A DNA stretch of 64,000 nucleotides from Venturia oleaginea. Lineage: Eukaryota > Ascomycota > Dothideomycetes > Venturiales > Venturiaceae. Every line of letters starts with the position of its first letter. The first letter of the stretch is position 1. The stretch covers positions 310,001 to 374,000 of the forward strand of contig JABMLP010000009.1 in NCBI GenBank assembly GCA_013176395.1, given 5' to 3'. Shown here one piece after another: positions 33,179 to 43,272 of this stretch. The translations under genes and the position numbers were made by a program. The notes beneath the pieces were generated by a model. That model saw only the letters and a program-made list of their open reading frames with translations. It made no database searches and had not been told where the DNA came from.

Positions 33179-34984
33179 ACGTACTCCACCACCCAACCGC
33201 TCATAATTTCTTGGCACGACCATCTCATGTTACGACTCTTTAATTTTTTCGCTATCAACAATAGATTCTAAGTCCGTCGTACTACTATTTGGTTCAGAAG
33301 ATATCTCGATATCTTTTTTACAAGTTCGCGCATTATGCCCAGTTACGCCGCAGTTCCCACAGCGCCGTTGAGTTGGTCGGGCTATTTCTTGATCACCGAT
33401 ACCACGAGCCTTCTTCGATCCCTGAGGCGCTACAGACGCCTCTGCAGCTACCTGCGCTGCTGCAGTCCCATACTCCATAGTACCACCTTGCTGGATCCGC
33501 TTCCTTTGCGCGATTTTCGCTTCGTTATTACTGCCAATTGCTCTTGAAGCTCGCGGTTGCGCGCAACGAGTAGAGCGTTTTGGTGAAGCATCAATTCAGC
33601 GCCCTTAACAAGCTGGGAAAAGCCAGCCTGCGCAGTAACTGGTGACCGAGTAAAAGAGTCGCTTACGAGCTTGGATTGGGATCCAAATTCATGAGTATTG
33701 CTTGGAGTCTTTGACTGCCACGGCGTTTCTGGGAGACGGGGTTCTGGCGGGTACGTAGCCGTACTTCAAGGCGGTCCAATACCGCATGCGCGTCGATAGG
33801 GACTAGCCCTACTGCCTCAAAGGCCTTTTGACAGTTCTCTTCTGTAAACACGTCGAAAAACGCGTGTTTAAAGGCAGGGAGAAAGCCTTCCTTATTGATA
33901 TGGTAGACGCGTCGGCGGGCCAAGTCCCGGATGCGTTGGGAGTACTTGCACTTCAACGGCGAGAAGCAGACCACGTCAAGGGACTGGAGTATATACGACG
34001 AGTGCGATGGCATGCAGAGGGTTAGAATCTTATTTTCGAGGCAGTAGTCCTTAAATTCTGGTTGAGATGGCTCTCGTGGCCGTCCAAAATGAGTAGCCTG
34101 TACCCCCCCACCTGCCGCGCCTTTGTATGCGCGTTAAAATGCTTCCACCACTCAAGTCCAAGCGCGTTATTTGTCCAGCCGTTCTCAGAGACTGAAAGCT
34201 TCCAATTGCGCGGTATATCTGCCTCCTCGTACCACGCAGAGATGTGAACGCGTCCTTTGTAGATAATGAAGGGTGGGGTTGCATACCCAGCGGCGCAGAT
34301 ACTCTGGATAACCGTAACCCATTCGCGATCGCTTGGCTGAATGAGTTCCGGCCTTGTACGTCTCTCGGAGGCTATAGCGACCTTCATTGACCCAATAATA
34401 CCCATCTGGAAGCCAATCTCGTCAAAGTTGTGTGCATCCTCGTCGTGGACGCCGTACTTGGCTTTGGTATCTGCAACGAGCTTGAACCACGCGCCAATAA
34501 TCTCTAGATCTTCCTGTAGTATCCTCTGCCTATTCTTGGCTCGGTTGAAGGCCATCTTGAGCTCATCTGAGCGCGTAACGAACCTCTCAGCCCAGTTTTT
34601 GCCCACTGGCTCTCCACCGCGTATAGCTAGCAGTTTATCGGCCATATCTGCTACCTCACAAAGCCGGAGCGCAAATCCTCGCGAATCGAGGTCAAGGATG
34701 TATCGGACAAGCGTTTGCTCTTCGGTAAGGGTAAGTTTCCGACCATTTGGTGGTGTTTCGAGGATAAATGGGACTCATTTAACGCGCTCAGAGAGGATTC
34801 GCTGTTTAACGTCAAAGGCACGAGCGGCGGCCTGTTGGCTTTGGAATTGGCCGGCTTGGAGGGCTTGGAGTGCGAGCTGGATTCTCCCTTCGTGTTGGAG
34901 TAATAGTGCGTTTCGTTGTTCAGACATAATTACATAAGAGGAATGGTAGAAGTCTTGGCAGATTTTGAGCCGTTGGGTGGTGGA
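33179..34984 (-). mobile_element. Pogo/Fot1-type DNA transposon C, degenerate, minus strand
   Basis: Only 40 bp from element B. The end at 33179 starts ACGTACTCCACCACCCAACCG; the other end at about 34964-34984 reads as the complement (CCGTTGGGTGGTGGA) and then stops abruptly where LTR A begins, so the last bases of the repeat are gone. Clean TA flanks are not seen. The element is the same subfamily as D. Confidence 0.8.
33230..34930 (-). pseudogene. Degenerate Fot1/pogo transposase of element C
   Basis: Coding remnants lie in order on the minus strand: N-terminal DNA-binding part near 34775-34930 (RIQLALQALQAGQFQSQQ), the catalytic part 34645-34022 (DAHNFDEIGFQMG, LLILDGHESHLNQ), the third catalytic segment and after 34013-33663 (LQSLDVVCFSPLKCKYSQ), and a coiled coil and zinc knuckle CGNCGVTGHNARTC at 33478-33230. 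Frame changes between these pieces, including one near 34022 within the conserved region and one near 33490-33660, show it is dead. Confidence 0.8.
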
Positions 34985-35674
34985 TGTTACGGGGAACTCG
35001 TTTCTCAACACAGTTGATTATGTCAAGACCTTCTTGACACCTGTGTTCTCTTGTTCTGGTCCGCGGGTTTGGGGTAAGGGCAATATCAGTCTGGAAGTAC
35101 TTATCTTAAGTACCTTCCCTTGCTCAGGTTCTTTGGAGGCTCACTAGATCCTAGCCGTCCGATGTATCTCCCAATTCAATTGTCGTCTAACCGATTTGAT
35201 CCTCAGATCAATCCTGAACACTTGTCGGTTAGTATGAAGGTTGGGGGTGGGCTTGCTTCGTGTGCATATGACTTGTGCTTGATTGCATCTAAGTAAACGG
35301 TCGTTACTGTAGTAGGTTGAAGAAGCTCCTATGTGAGAAACATAACATGAGATAACCACGAAGAGAGAAAGGAAAGTCCGTCCAACGTCCTTCCTATATA
35401 CCCTTCTGGTTCTGGGTGCCAAGGTGTATTCCCATACCTCTTGACTCTTCCCACACTTCCCACACTGGGCAATGCCAAGTGCTGTTGGAACTGTGGGAAT
35501 ATCACGTGACTCCTGCACGTACTATTCTCTCTTAGGACTGACCTGGTTGCACCAGTCCCCTCTTGTGCGCCCAAAGGATTCCACTCCACATCAGTCCTAA
35601 CAACAACTTCTTGTTATCCAACCATCCTCTGCAAGTCCCCCTGTCCCTGCTCTTTGGTCTTGAGGTGATCTGTA
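34985..35674. mobile_element. LTR-like repeat, copy A
   Basis: 690 bp nearly identical to copy B at 42580-43269 without gaps; I noted a single change near its start (AACTCG versus AACTCA). It begins TGTTACGGGG. Its far end diverges from B after GATCTGTA. It lies against the truncated inverted repeat of pogo C, so it probably inserted there. No retrotransposon proteins are adjacent, so it is a solo LTR or fragment. The 124- and 86-codon frames inside are identical in both copies but have no protein features. Confidence 0.75.
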
Positions 35675-35689
35675 CCACTAGGTACGAAT

Positions 35690-35817
35690 TGTTATGGGCA
35701 TGGCCCATGGTTGGTATAGGCTAAGAGCCTAAGCCTGATTGAGCCTAGTATAGAGAAAGAACCTCATTGAGGTTCTCTGTTTGTAGATACCTTCACTCCT
35801 TAACTGAATCTAAACAA
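35690..35817 (+). mobile_element. Possible small Copia-type solo LTR
   Basis: About 128 bp that begin TGTTATGGGCATGG and end CTAAACA, with internal GGCTAAGAGCCTAAGCCTGA and a GAACCTCATTGAGGTTC hairpin, a layout known from fungal Ty1/Copia LTRs. No clear 5-bp target duplication is visible. The call is tentative. Confidence 0.4.
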
Positions 35818-35932
35818 TCTTTGGCTACGAGTATGCTGCGTCTTTCACGCTCGGTCTCGTTGCCCCGATCGAGCCTCAAACCCTTCAAATTCGTAAATAA
35901 CATTATCTCTTTCACGATAGCGACAACGAACT

Positions 35933-36175
35933 TCAAATAACCACTGATAGTATCCTCGATACAAGCTGTTGTGAACTAGCTTGCGATCTAGCGGCAAGTG
36001 CCCTTGTTCTGCCCGATGCTTCATGAGCGTCGAAGTGCCGTTTTGTAGAGTGTTTGGCGAAATTATCGAAGCTTTGTGCTTGAAGGTTGTGGTCGACTAG
36101 ACTGAGGTGGTTCAGATCGAGCAGGAAGAGGTGGGCAGCGATGACTTGAATCAATTCGGCTGGGAGGGAGGTCAT
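35933..36175 (-). pseudogene. 5' fragment of an F-box protein gene
   Basis: From ATG 36175 the frame starts MTSLPAELIQVIAAHLFLLD and continues LNHLSLVDHNLQ, the first half of an F-box (LPxEL...L...DL..L..V). It runs to a stop at 35933-35935 with no recognisable domain after it. Downstream in gene direction lie LTR-like sequences. F-box proteins are substrate adaptors of SCF ubiquitin ligases. This is probably a truncated copy; a short real gene cannot be excluded. Confidence 0.45.
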
Positions 36176-36187
36176 GGTGGTCTGCAA

Positions 36188-36863
36188 GACGGAATTGGCA
36201 TATCAAGTTAAGAGTGCAAATTAAGTGTATGCTATTTGGAAGTTGAGCAGTGACCATAGTCTTCGTCTAGCGCGCTCTTCTGAGATTCATGGAGCTTGAT
36301 CGTAAGGCGTATGCTGCGCAGGGTATCGACCTACATGGTTTAGTATCTGATGATGCATGCAAGTATGAAGAGCGGAAACCTCGAACGTCGGTATAGGGTA
36401 TTGGCCTGTTCGACTACTTGCCTATTTTAATATGGTTGCGTGAAACCTGAAAATAAGTCCAGAAAAGATTCAAAAGCCTACACGGCAGACCGCGCATACT
36501 TGACATCTACCGCTTCATGCCTCTAGTAAATCAAGCTGCTGAGAGTGTACGAACCTGGTCGTTTGAAGAAGCCACTTCAACTGTATTGTAATATGCTTGA
36601 AGTCCACGTAGATCTGCCAGACTGCGGTTTACCATTTTTCTTGTCGCCGATAGTTAAGTCTGTCGGTCGTCGGTCGTATCGGACTGATACAAAGGCTCTT
36701 GTATACCCCACAGCCGCCTGAATCAGCAACAAGCACAGGCGTTGGGCTTCACGATAGACTCAAAGCCCCGCCAGGTCTCAATGTGCTGAGAGAATGCACT
36801 ACTTACACCCGAGAGCGTTCGTCCTCAGCAGGTTCTATGGAAATGAACATTCTTGCCCACAGA
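36188..36863. other. Intergenic region, no supported gene
   Basis: No coding signal beyond the F-box fragment on its left. It includes the 3' UTR of the GH27 gene. Confidence 0.45.
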
Positions 36864-38555
36864 TCATCTCAAAACCTCCACACCACTTGGAAGCCCAAAG
36901 ACTTGCGAATCTAAATGGGGGCCACAAGATTCGATGGCAACTCTTCGTTGCCTTGCCACCAGACAGTCCTTAGTAGCCAAGTTCACGACGTTCCCGCTGA
37001 CATGATACGACCATCTCTGTCGACTGTCTTTCTCTTCGCATTTGCTCAAACTCAGACCAAGCCCATGCCCTGACAGACAAAGCAAGGGAAAAGATAGGGC
37101 ACTGATAAAGCCAGCGGCAGAGACGCGCCATACCTGGGCATTCGCAGCATTACATTCTTCGAAGGTGACGGCAGTGTTCAAAGCGGTCAAACAGCTCTTG
37201 GAAGCCGTATTGAAAATCATGCCAGTAGACACTATGCGGCCCACTCCCGACAAGCGGTATATGCCCGTGGCATGGCCATCGATGGTGACATTGATCTCAT
37301 TTTGAATAGGGAGAATGGTACCAGACCAGAGATCCTTCGCGGCAAATTTCTTATGCGTCTCGATACCGATTCTTTCGACCTCGATGATGATAGAGCCAGT
37401 GTCATTTCCACGGTTCAAAACAGTAAGCAGTCGGTCTCCATTTGCCAAGCTCTTTGTCAAGACATCCCAAGTCCCATCCTGGCTCACCAGGGTTGCTTGC
37501 AAAGCCAGCGGATCCTGATCGATGGCGATGATGTCTTTGTTAGTCAAGTATGCAACCTCGTCATCACTCAAATCTGGAATATAGGCACTGATCAGGAGAG
37601 GCGCGGAAAAACTGGCCCAAAGAGCGAATTGGGATCGTTTCTCGTTCATAGTCAGCCATGGCCAGTCGACGATCAGAAAGTCCGGGTCGTTGTAGAAACC
37701 TGGCTGCTGGTATCTTGCCAGAAGGACTTCGAAGCCGAAGTTGTTCAGGATGCTGTCCCACCAGCGAGTGGAATTGTAGTTGCCATAAACGTCGATATCG
37801 TGAGAATGCCTGGCCAGCTCTCCATAAGTTTGGACAAATTCCATGGCAAGGTTCCAGTTCGTTCGGTTTGTCTGCGAGGTGTAGGCCAGAGGACCTGAAA
37901 AATAGGCGGGAGCAGACTCGGAGAAGACCAAAGGTTTTTCCATCTCGGAGAAGACAGAGTACCATCTCTCGTTCAGGTTTCTGTTCTCCTCAAGCATGGT
38001 TCTATCTGGCTTTGGGTGTATATTGCAGCCGTCCAATTTCAGATAGTCAATTCCCCAACGGGCGAATGTGTGAGCATCGATTTCTTCGTAACCCTCGGAG
38101 CCAGGATATCCGCCGCAAGTCATGTTTCCACTGTCTTGGTATATTCCAAGATGGAAACCACGCGATTTGACATAGTTGGCTAGCCAGGGAATACCGTGAG
38201 GGAACAAGGTGGTATTCCATTGCAGGGAGCCGTTTGAAGCTCGGTGGTGTTGAAGCCAGCAATCATCAATGTTGATGCGGTTATATCCAGCGGCGAGCAA
38301 GCCTTTGGACACCATGGCATCGGCGGTTGTGGTGAATAGGGACTCGTTCAGGGCGCATTGGAATCTTGCCCAGTTGTTGAAGCCCATTGGCGGAGTGGGC
38401 GATAGTGACGGGTTGTGTAAGGAAGCGGGGAATATGGCGGGTTTCTCGCGAGGCATTGAGAAGACGATGAGCATGATGAGGGTCAAGGCGGCAAGAAAGC
38501 GCTTCCCGTGGGATGGACGCTGTGAGGGAGGGGAGCAATTCTTCTCATCAGACAT
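36864..38555 (-). CDS. GH27 alpha-galactosidase with C-terminal ricin-type (CBM13) lectin region
   Basis: An intronless gene of 563 residues. It removes terminal alpha-1,6-galactose from galactomannan and raffinose-type sugars. Residues 20-34 are a hydrophobic signal anchor or signal peptide. The GH27 barrel starts at PPMGFNNWARF; the nucleophile is Asp175 in YLKLDGC and the acid/base is probably Asp253 in RHSHDIDVYGN; GFYNDPDFLIV and FALWASFSAPLLIS are also typical. Residues about 440-560 hold QxW repeats (AQVWRVS, RQRWSYH) of a carbohydrate-binding beta-trefoil. This is a sugar-binding module, not a toxin. A LINE tail copy ends only about 40 bp upstream of the ATG. Confidence 0.93.
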   Translation of the reverse strand: MSDEKNCSPPSQRPSHGKRFLAALTLIMLIVFSMPREKPAIFPASLHNPSLSPTPPMGFNNWARFQCALNESLFTTTADAMVSKGLLAAGYNRINIDDCWLQHHRASNGSLQWNTTLFPHGIPWLANYVKSRGFHLGIYQDSGNMTCGGYPGSEGYEEIDAHTFARWGIDYLKLDGCNIHPKPDRTMLEENRNLNERWYSVFSEMEKPLVFSESAPAYFSGPLAYTSQTNRTNWNLAMEFVQTYGELARHSHDIDVYGNYNSTRWWDSILNNFGFEVLLARYQQPGFYNDPDFLIVDWPWLTMNEKRSQFALWASFSAPLLISAYIPDLSDDEVAYLTNKDIIAIDQDPLALQATLVSQDGTWDVLTKSLANGDRLLTVLNRGNDTGSIIIEVERIGIETHKKFAAKDLWSGTILPIQNEINVTIDGHATGIYRLSGVGRIVSTGMIFNTASKSCLTALNTAVTFEECNAANAQVWRVSAAGFISALSFPLLCLSGHGLGLSLSKCEEKDSRQRWSYHVSGNVVNLATKDCLVARQRRVAIESCGPHLDSQVFGLPSGVEVLR

Positions 38556-38594
38556 TGTGGATGGATATTGTCTTGCCTGGGGATGGGGTGCAGA

Positions 38595-38980
38595 GATTGA
38601 TTGATTGATTGATTGATTTTATCCTACTCGGTTGCAGCCGCTTAATCACGCAGCTATGTCCGGTTAGGAGGACTTCATCAGACAGCCGACACGTGATAGA
38701 TTATATAATCCACCGCGCCCCACTTCGCCCCGTTCACTGAAACAAGACCAGCTGTCCCCTCCGTCCTCCCTCTTTTCCCTTAACCAGTATCTCCAAATGC
38801 CCGCTGGCTCTTGTAGATACTGGTTATTCTGCTAGTATATCTGTGCTATGTAAACTCAAGAGGCAATGCCTCGTGTTTCGCTATCCTTCTACCTACAGTC
38901 TCCCTCTAATGCTCAGCTTTGTCTATCTGTTTCGCCTTATCCCTCAAGGCCAATGGGTTCCCTAAGTATGTTTCTGCTTG
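38595..38980 (-). mobile_element. 5'-truncated LINE copy (3' end of the 50-54 kb element)
   Basis: It begins with (ATTG)n simple sequence and then follows the complement of 54140-54521 closely: TCCTACTCGG, CAGACAGCCGACACGTGATA, ACAAGACCAGCTGTCCCCTCC and GAGGCAATGCCTCGTGTTTC are shared. Similarity fades near 38980. The (AATC)n tail marks the LINE 3' end, so the insertion points at the GH27 gene and lies in its promoter. Confidence 0.75.
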
Positions 38981-39120
38981 TGAAAGTTGCCTTGCACCAG
39001 ATTCCTATGCGGCGGTGTATTTGGTTGTGTGATGCTGGAGACAATAGTAACCATCGTAGTCGTGATTTCGCTGCTTGGGTGTGATACTCCGGGTATGCCC
39101 GTGGACGAGGCTGTCTGATA

Positions 39121-39830
39121 GCTGCCGTATTGTATGGCGCCGATCGTGCTATAGACCTGCCGTCTTATAGTCGGAGCCTATCTGCTGCTAGTCGCTCTCC
39201 CTACTTGCTATATCGCGCTCCTACTCTTGCCAATGCCATAACTGGGACGCAACAGTCTGGGGAGAGGCTCAAGGCTACGTCTGCTGGCTTGTAGGGAGGG
39301 GATTTGCCGCCAATAAGCTCCTTCTATACGTCCTTACTGCTTACTGTGTTGCGCACCTACTCTTGCCAATGCCATAACTGGGACGCAACAGTTTGGGGAG
39401 AGGCTCAAGGCTCTGGACATCAGCTTGCAGCAGGACGGTTTGCGGAGACGATAGTAGATGAGGTTCTCTAGCAGCTGCCGTATCGTGTCGCACCGATTGT
39501 GTTGTAGACCTGTCGTCTTATAGTCGGAGCCTATCTGCTGCTAGTCGCTCTCCCTGCTTGCTATATCGCGCACCTACTCTTGCCAATGCCATAACTGGGA
39601 CGCAACAGTCTGGGGAGAGGCTCAAGGCTACGTCTGCTAGCTTACAGGGAGGGAACTTGCCGCCAATAGGCTCCTTCTATGCGTCCTTACTACTTACTGT
39701 GTCGCGCACCTACTCTTGCCAATGCCATAACTGGGAGGCAACAGTTTGGGGAGAGGCTCAAGGCTCTGGGCAACAGCTTGTAGCAGGACGGTTTGCCAAG
39801 ACGTTGGGAGAGGTTGTCTAGTCGTTGCAG
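39121..39830. repeat. 353-bp tandem repeat, two copies with internal subrepeats
   Basis: Unit 1 starts at 39121 (GCTGCCGTATTGTATGGCGC) and unit 2 at 39474 (GCTGCCGTATCGTGTCGCAC). Each contains two copies of a segment around CTACTCTTGCCAATGCCATA followed by ACTGGGACGCAACAGT, so four in all (about 39220, 39356, 39570 and 39708). A degenerate start of a third unit may follow at 39820. One frame repeats the peptide CQCHNWDATVWGEAQG, but stops interrupt it. Confidence 0.85.
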
Positions 39831-40885
39831 TGGTGTGTGGTGCCGATTGTTGCGCACCGGGCGTCTGGTGTTTGAGTTGTGTTGAAGGTATTGCCGTTCT
39901 AGCAGTGACTCGTCGACTCGGAGCGTTGCAGTGTCATCTGGGGTGATGGACTAGCCGGGAGATAGTGACTAGATGGTTGCTGTTGTCTTTGGTGGACGCA
40001 TCGTTCGTGTAGCTTGCTCATGTATTCGTCTGCTTGCTCTGCCGTGGCCGCGACGGCGACTCTAGAGATATCTCATCGACGCTGAGGGACGCGCGATGGC
40101 CTCTAGAGGCCGGAGCGGCCACTGGCAGAGGTGTTTTGATGATCCTTAGATGATACTTCTGTAAATTCCAAAAATTGAGTTCTCGCTGTGTGTGCTGTTT
40201 TTCCATGGGGTGCAGAGATGAGGTCGTGTACTATGGCTGGGCGTAGGTTTCATCTCCACGTGACGAGTTAGATGTATTCCTCTTGAATCATACGCGAATG
40301 AATACAGCTACCGTATTATTTTGCTAGAGTGGACAGGGATATTTTAGCATACAAACTTCGTCCATGCGTAAAATACCATGTTTTTGCTGACAAGCTTGAT
40401 CAATACCACCCCTGTCTCAGAGCTCACTCTGGCAAGATAATACCCTATATAAACATATCGGCATTTCGACGACGCTTCCTTTTCACCGGCAGGAATAGAA
40501 GTCTTTTGATAGCACTCCACCGTCCTTGTTCATTGTTAGCATGTGTCGCCCATTTGGATTGTCATGTGTTTTGACTGTCTCCACAGACATTTGGCTGTTC
40601 AAACCCAAGACGGAGAGGCGATGCCGGACATCTGTGACATGATATGACAGTCCAACTAGTGAATACCAAAGGTTGTCGAATTGATGAGTTGGATTGATTT
40701 TATCGTGAGAAAGGATTGTTATCGGCGCCCGGAGTGTTGAAGCTGCTTTTTATTTTTAGACTTCCCGTTGGCTTTGGCGTTGGGAGCTAGAACATCACCA
40801 CCAACAACTTTTATCAATCCACCAAGCTCCCTCCCTCGACATCACCTCCCACACCAACCCTACCCTGCCTTTCCCAAGCAGAAGA
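39831..40885. other. Intergenic region upstream of PDA1
   Basis: No supported gene. The right end is the promoter and leader of PDA1, with C-rich sequence and CACCACCAAC before the ATG. Confidence 0.45.
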
Positions 40886-42389
40886 ATGTTCTCGAGAGTC
40901 GCCCGGAGGGCCTTTGCCCTCCCCGGCAGGCGCAATGCCTGGCAAACTCCTCTCACACCCTTCCGTCGAGTAACCACGGATGCCGCTTCATCGCATGCTG
41001 ATCGGGACTCGGTACCACAGGTATGCCAGAATGCACTGCAACCATTGGAAAGAATAGCAACTGACCCAAATGTCACCGCAGCAAGATGATAAGCACTTCG
41101 AAGTCCGCCTCTCCGACGAGAGCTTCGAGACTTACGAACTCGATCCCCCTTCCTACTCGCTCGATGTCACAAAAAAGGAACTGAAGCAGATGTACTACGA
41201 CATGGTGGCCGTGAGGTGAGATTCACCAATCAATTGAGGCTGGAATAAGCGAACACCAACTGATAACAACCACCTTAGACGAATGGAAATGGCTGCCGAT
41301 CGTCTGTACAAGGAAAAGAAGATTAGAGGTTTCTGCCATCTCTCCACCGGACAAGAGGCCGTCGCTATCGGTATCGAACACGGAATCACGAAACAGGACC
41401 ACGTGATCACTGCCTACAGATGTCACGGTTTCGCCCTGATGCGTGGTGGGACCGTCAAATCCATCATCGGAGAATTGCTCGGCCGACGAGAGGGCATTGC
41501 CTATGGAAAGGGCGGCTCTATGCACATGTTCGCTACCGGCTTCTACGGTGGAAACGGTATCGTAGGTGCTCAGGTTCCAGTCGGTGCCGGTATCGCTTTT
41601 GCCAACCAATACGAGGGCAAGGACAATGTCACCTTGGCCCTGTATGGTGATGGTGCCTCCAACCAGGGTCAGGTTTTCGAAGCCTTCAACATGGCCAAGC
41701 TCTGGAATCTGCCCGTCATCTTCGGATGCGAAAGTGAGTTCACCATACAGTCGGCCCCATGACCGAACTAACCTTTTGCTCTCAGACAATAAATACGGCA
41801 TGGGCACCTCTGCTGCTCGATCCTCCGCTCTTACTGAATACTACAAACGTGGACAGTACATTCCAGGTCTCAAGATCAATGCCATGGATGTTCTCGCCGT
41901 CAAACAGGCTGTTGCATATGGAAAGGAATGGGCCCGACAGGGCAAGGGACCACTGGTCTATGAATTCGTCACCTACCGATATGGAGGTCACTCCATGTCC
42001 GATCCAGGAACCACCTACCGAGTGCGTATTCTGACACTCATGGATTCGAACCGGCTAACATCGGATAGACTCGTGAAGAAATTCAACGCATGCGATCCAC
42101 CAACGACCCTATTGCCGGCCTCAAGATGAAGCTCCTCGACTGGGGTGTCACAACTGAAGAAGAGCTCAAGTTCATCGACAAGGAGGCACGCTCCGCTGTT
42201 GACGCCGAGGTTGCTGAGGCAGAGCAGATGGCACCACCGGACCCAACCCCTAAGATTTTGTTTGAGGACATCTACGTTCGTGGATCTGAGCCCGCTTTCA
42301 TGAGGGGACGCATTCCCGAGGAAAACTTTTACTATGAGGAGGCTGATATCAAGATTCCCAAGGAGGCACCAGCCGTTGCACGTACCTAA
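40886..42389 (+). CDS. PDA1: Pyruvate dehydrogenase E1 component subunit alpha, mitochondrial
   Basis: Exons 40886-41020, 41082-41215, 41279-41733, 41786-42021 and 42069-42389 give 426 residues. The N-terminus is an Arg-rich mitochondrial presequence ([17 protein letters not shown]). With E1 beta it decarboxylates pyruvate using thiamine diphosphate; the motif [14 protein letters not shown]...ENN is complete after splicing. Other family segments are [41 protein letters not shown] and [18 protein letters not shown], whose Ser is the site phosphorylated by pyruvate dehydrogenase kinase. Introns are 47-63 nt. LTR copy B sits 190 bp downstream. Confidence 0.97.
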
Positions 42390-42579
42390 ATTGGTGTTAG
42401 TAATGGCCTTTATCTGTAATGTATTAAACGTCTTGTCAGCCGGCAGAATTCGCTCAGCTGTATTAGTACTACTCTCAGGGTGTTCTTTTTACATATCTTT
42501 TGAATTGGGTACTCTTTTTTACTCGTGTACTAAGATTTACTAATAACTCGTCTAGCGCGCTGCTGATAGAGTACCTAGG

Positions 42580-43272
42580 TGTTACGGGGAACTCATTTCT
42601 CAACACAGTTGATTATGTCAAGACCTTCTTGACACCTGTGTTCTCTTGTTCTGGTCCGCGGGTTTGGGGTAAGGGCAATATCAGTCTGGAAGTACTTATC
42701 TTAAGTACCTTCCCTTGCTCAGGTTCTTTGGAGGCTCACTAGATCCTAGCCGTCCGATGTATCTCCCAATTCAATTGTCGTCTAACCGATTTGATCCTCA
42801 GATCAATCCTGAACACTTGTCGGTTAGTATGAAGGTTGGGGGTGGGCTTGCTTCGTGTGCATATGACTTGTGCTTGATTGCATCTAAGTAAACGGTCGTT
42901 ACTGTAGTAGGTTGAAGAAGCTCCTATGTGAGAAACATAACATGAGATAACCACGAAGAGAGAAAGGAAAGTCCGTCCAACGTCCTTCCTATATACCCTT
43001 CTGGTTCTGGGTGCCAAGGTGTATTCCCATACCTCTTGACTCTTCCCACACTTCCCACACTGGGCAATGCCAAGTGCTGTTGGAACTGTGGGAATATCAC
43101 GTGACTCCTGCACGTACTATTCTCTCTTAGGACTGACCTGGTTGCACCAGTCCCCTCTTGTGCGCCCAAAGGATTCCACTCCACATCAGTCCTAACAACA
43201 ACTTCTTGTTATCCAACCATCCTCTGCAAGTCCCCCTGTCCCTGCTCTTTGGTCTTGAGGTGATCTGTAACA
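42580..43272. mobile_element. LTR-like repeat, copy B
   Basis: 693 bp with inverted ends TGTTAC and GTAACA, the TG...CA form of an LTR. It matches copy A without gaps over 690 bp. Flanks (CTAGG before, GTGAA after) show no clear 5-bp duplication, so a recombination or truncation event is possible. No internal retrotransposon body is beside it. Confidence 0.75.

Noticed and set aside
35144..35589. Identical 124- and 86-codon minus-strand frames in both LTR copies as genes
   Set aside because: They are identical only because the repeats are; they have no domains, and LTRs commonly contain such chance frames.
36864..37300. Ricin-like C-terminus of the GH27 protein as a toxin
   Set aside because: It is a beta-trefoil sugar-binding module attached to a glycosidase; there is no ribosome-inactivating domain.
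30729..38555. Secondary-metabolite cluster around the P450
   Set aside because: The P450 is a stump and no backbone enzyme (polyketide synthase, NRPS, terpene synthase) or tailoring genes are nearby.
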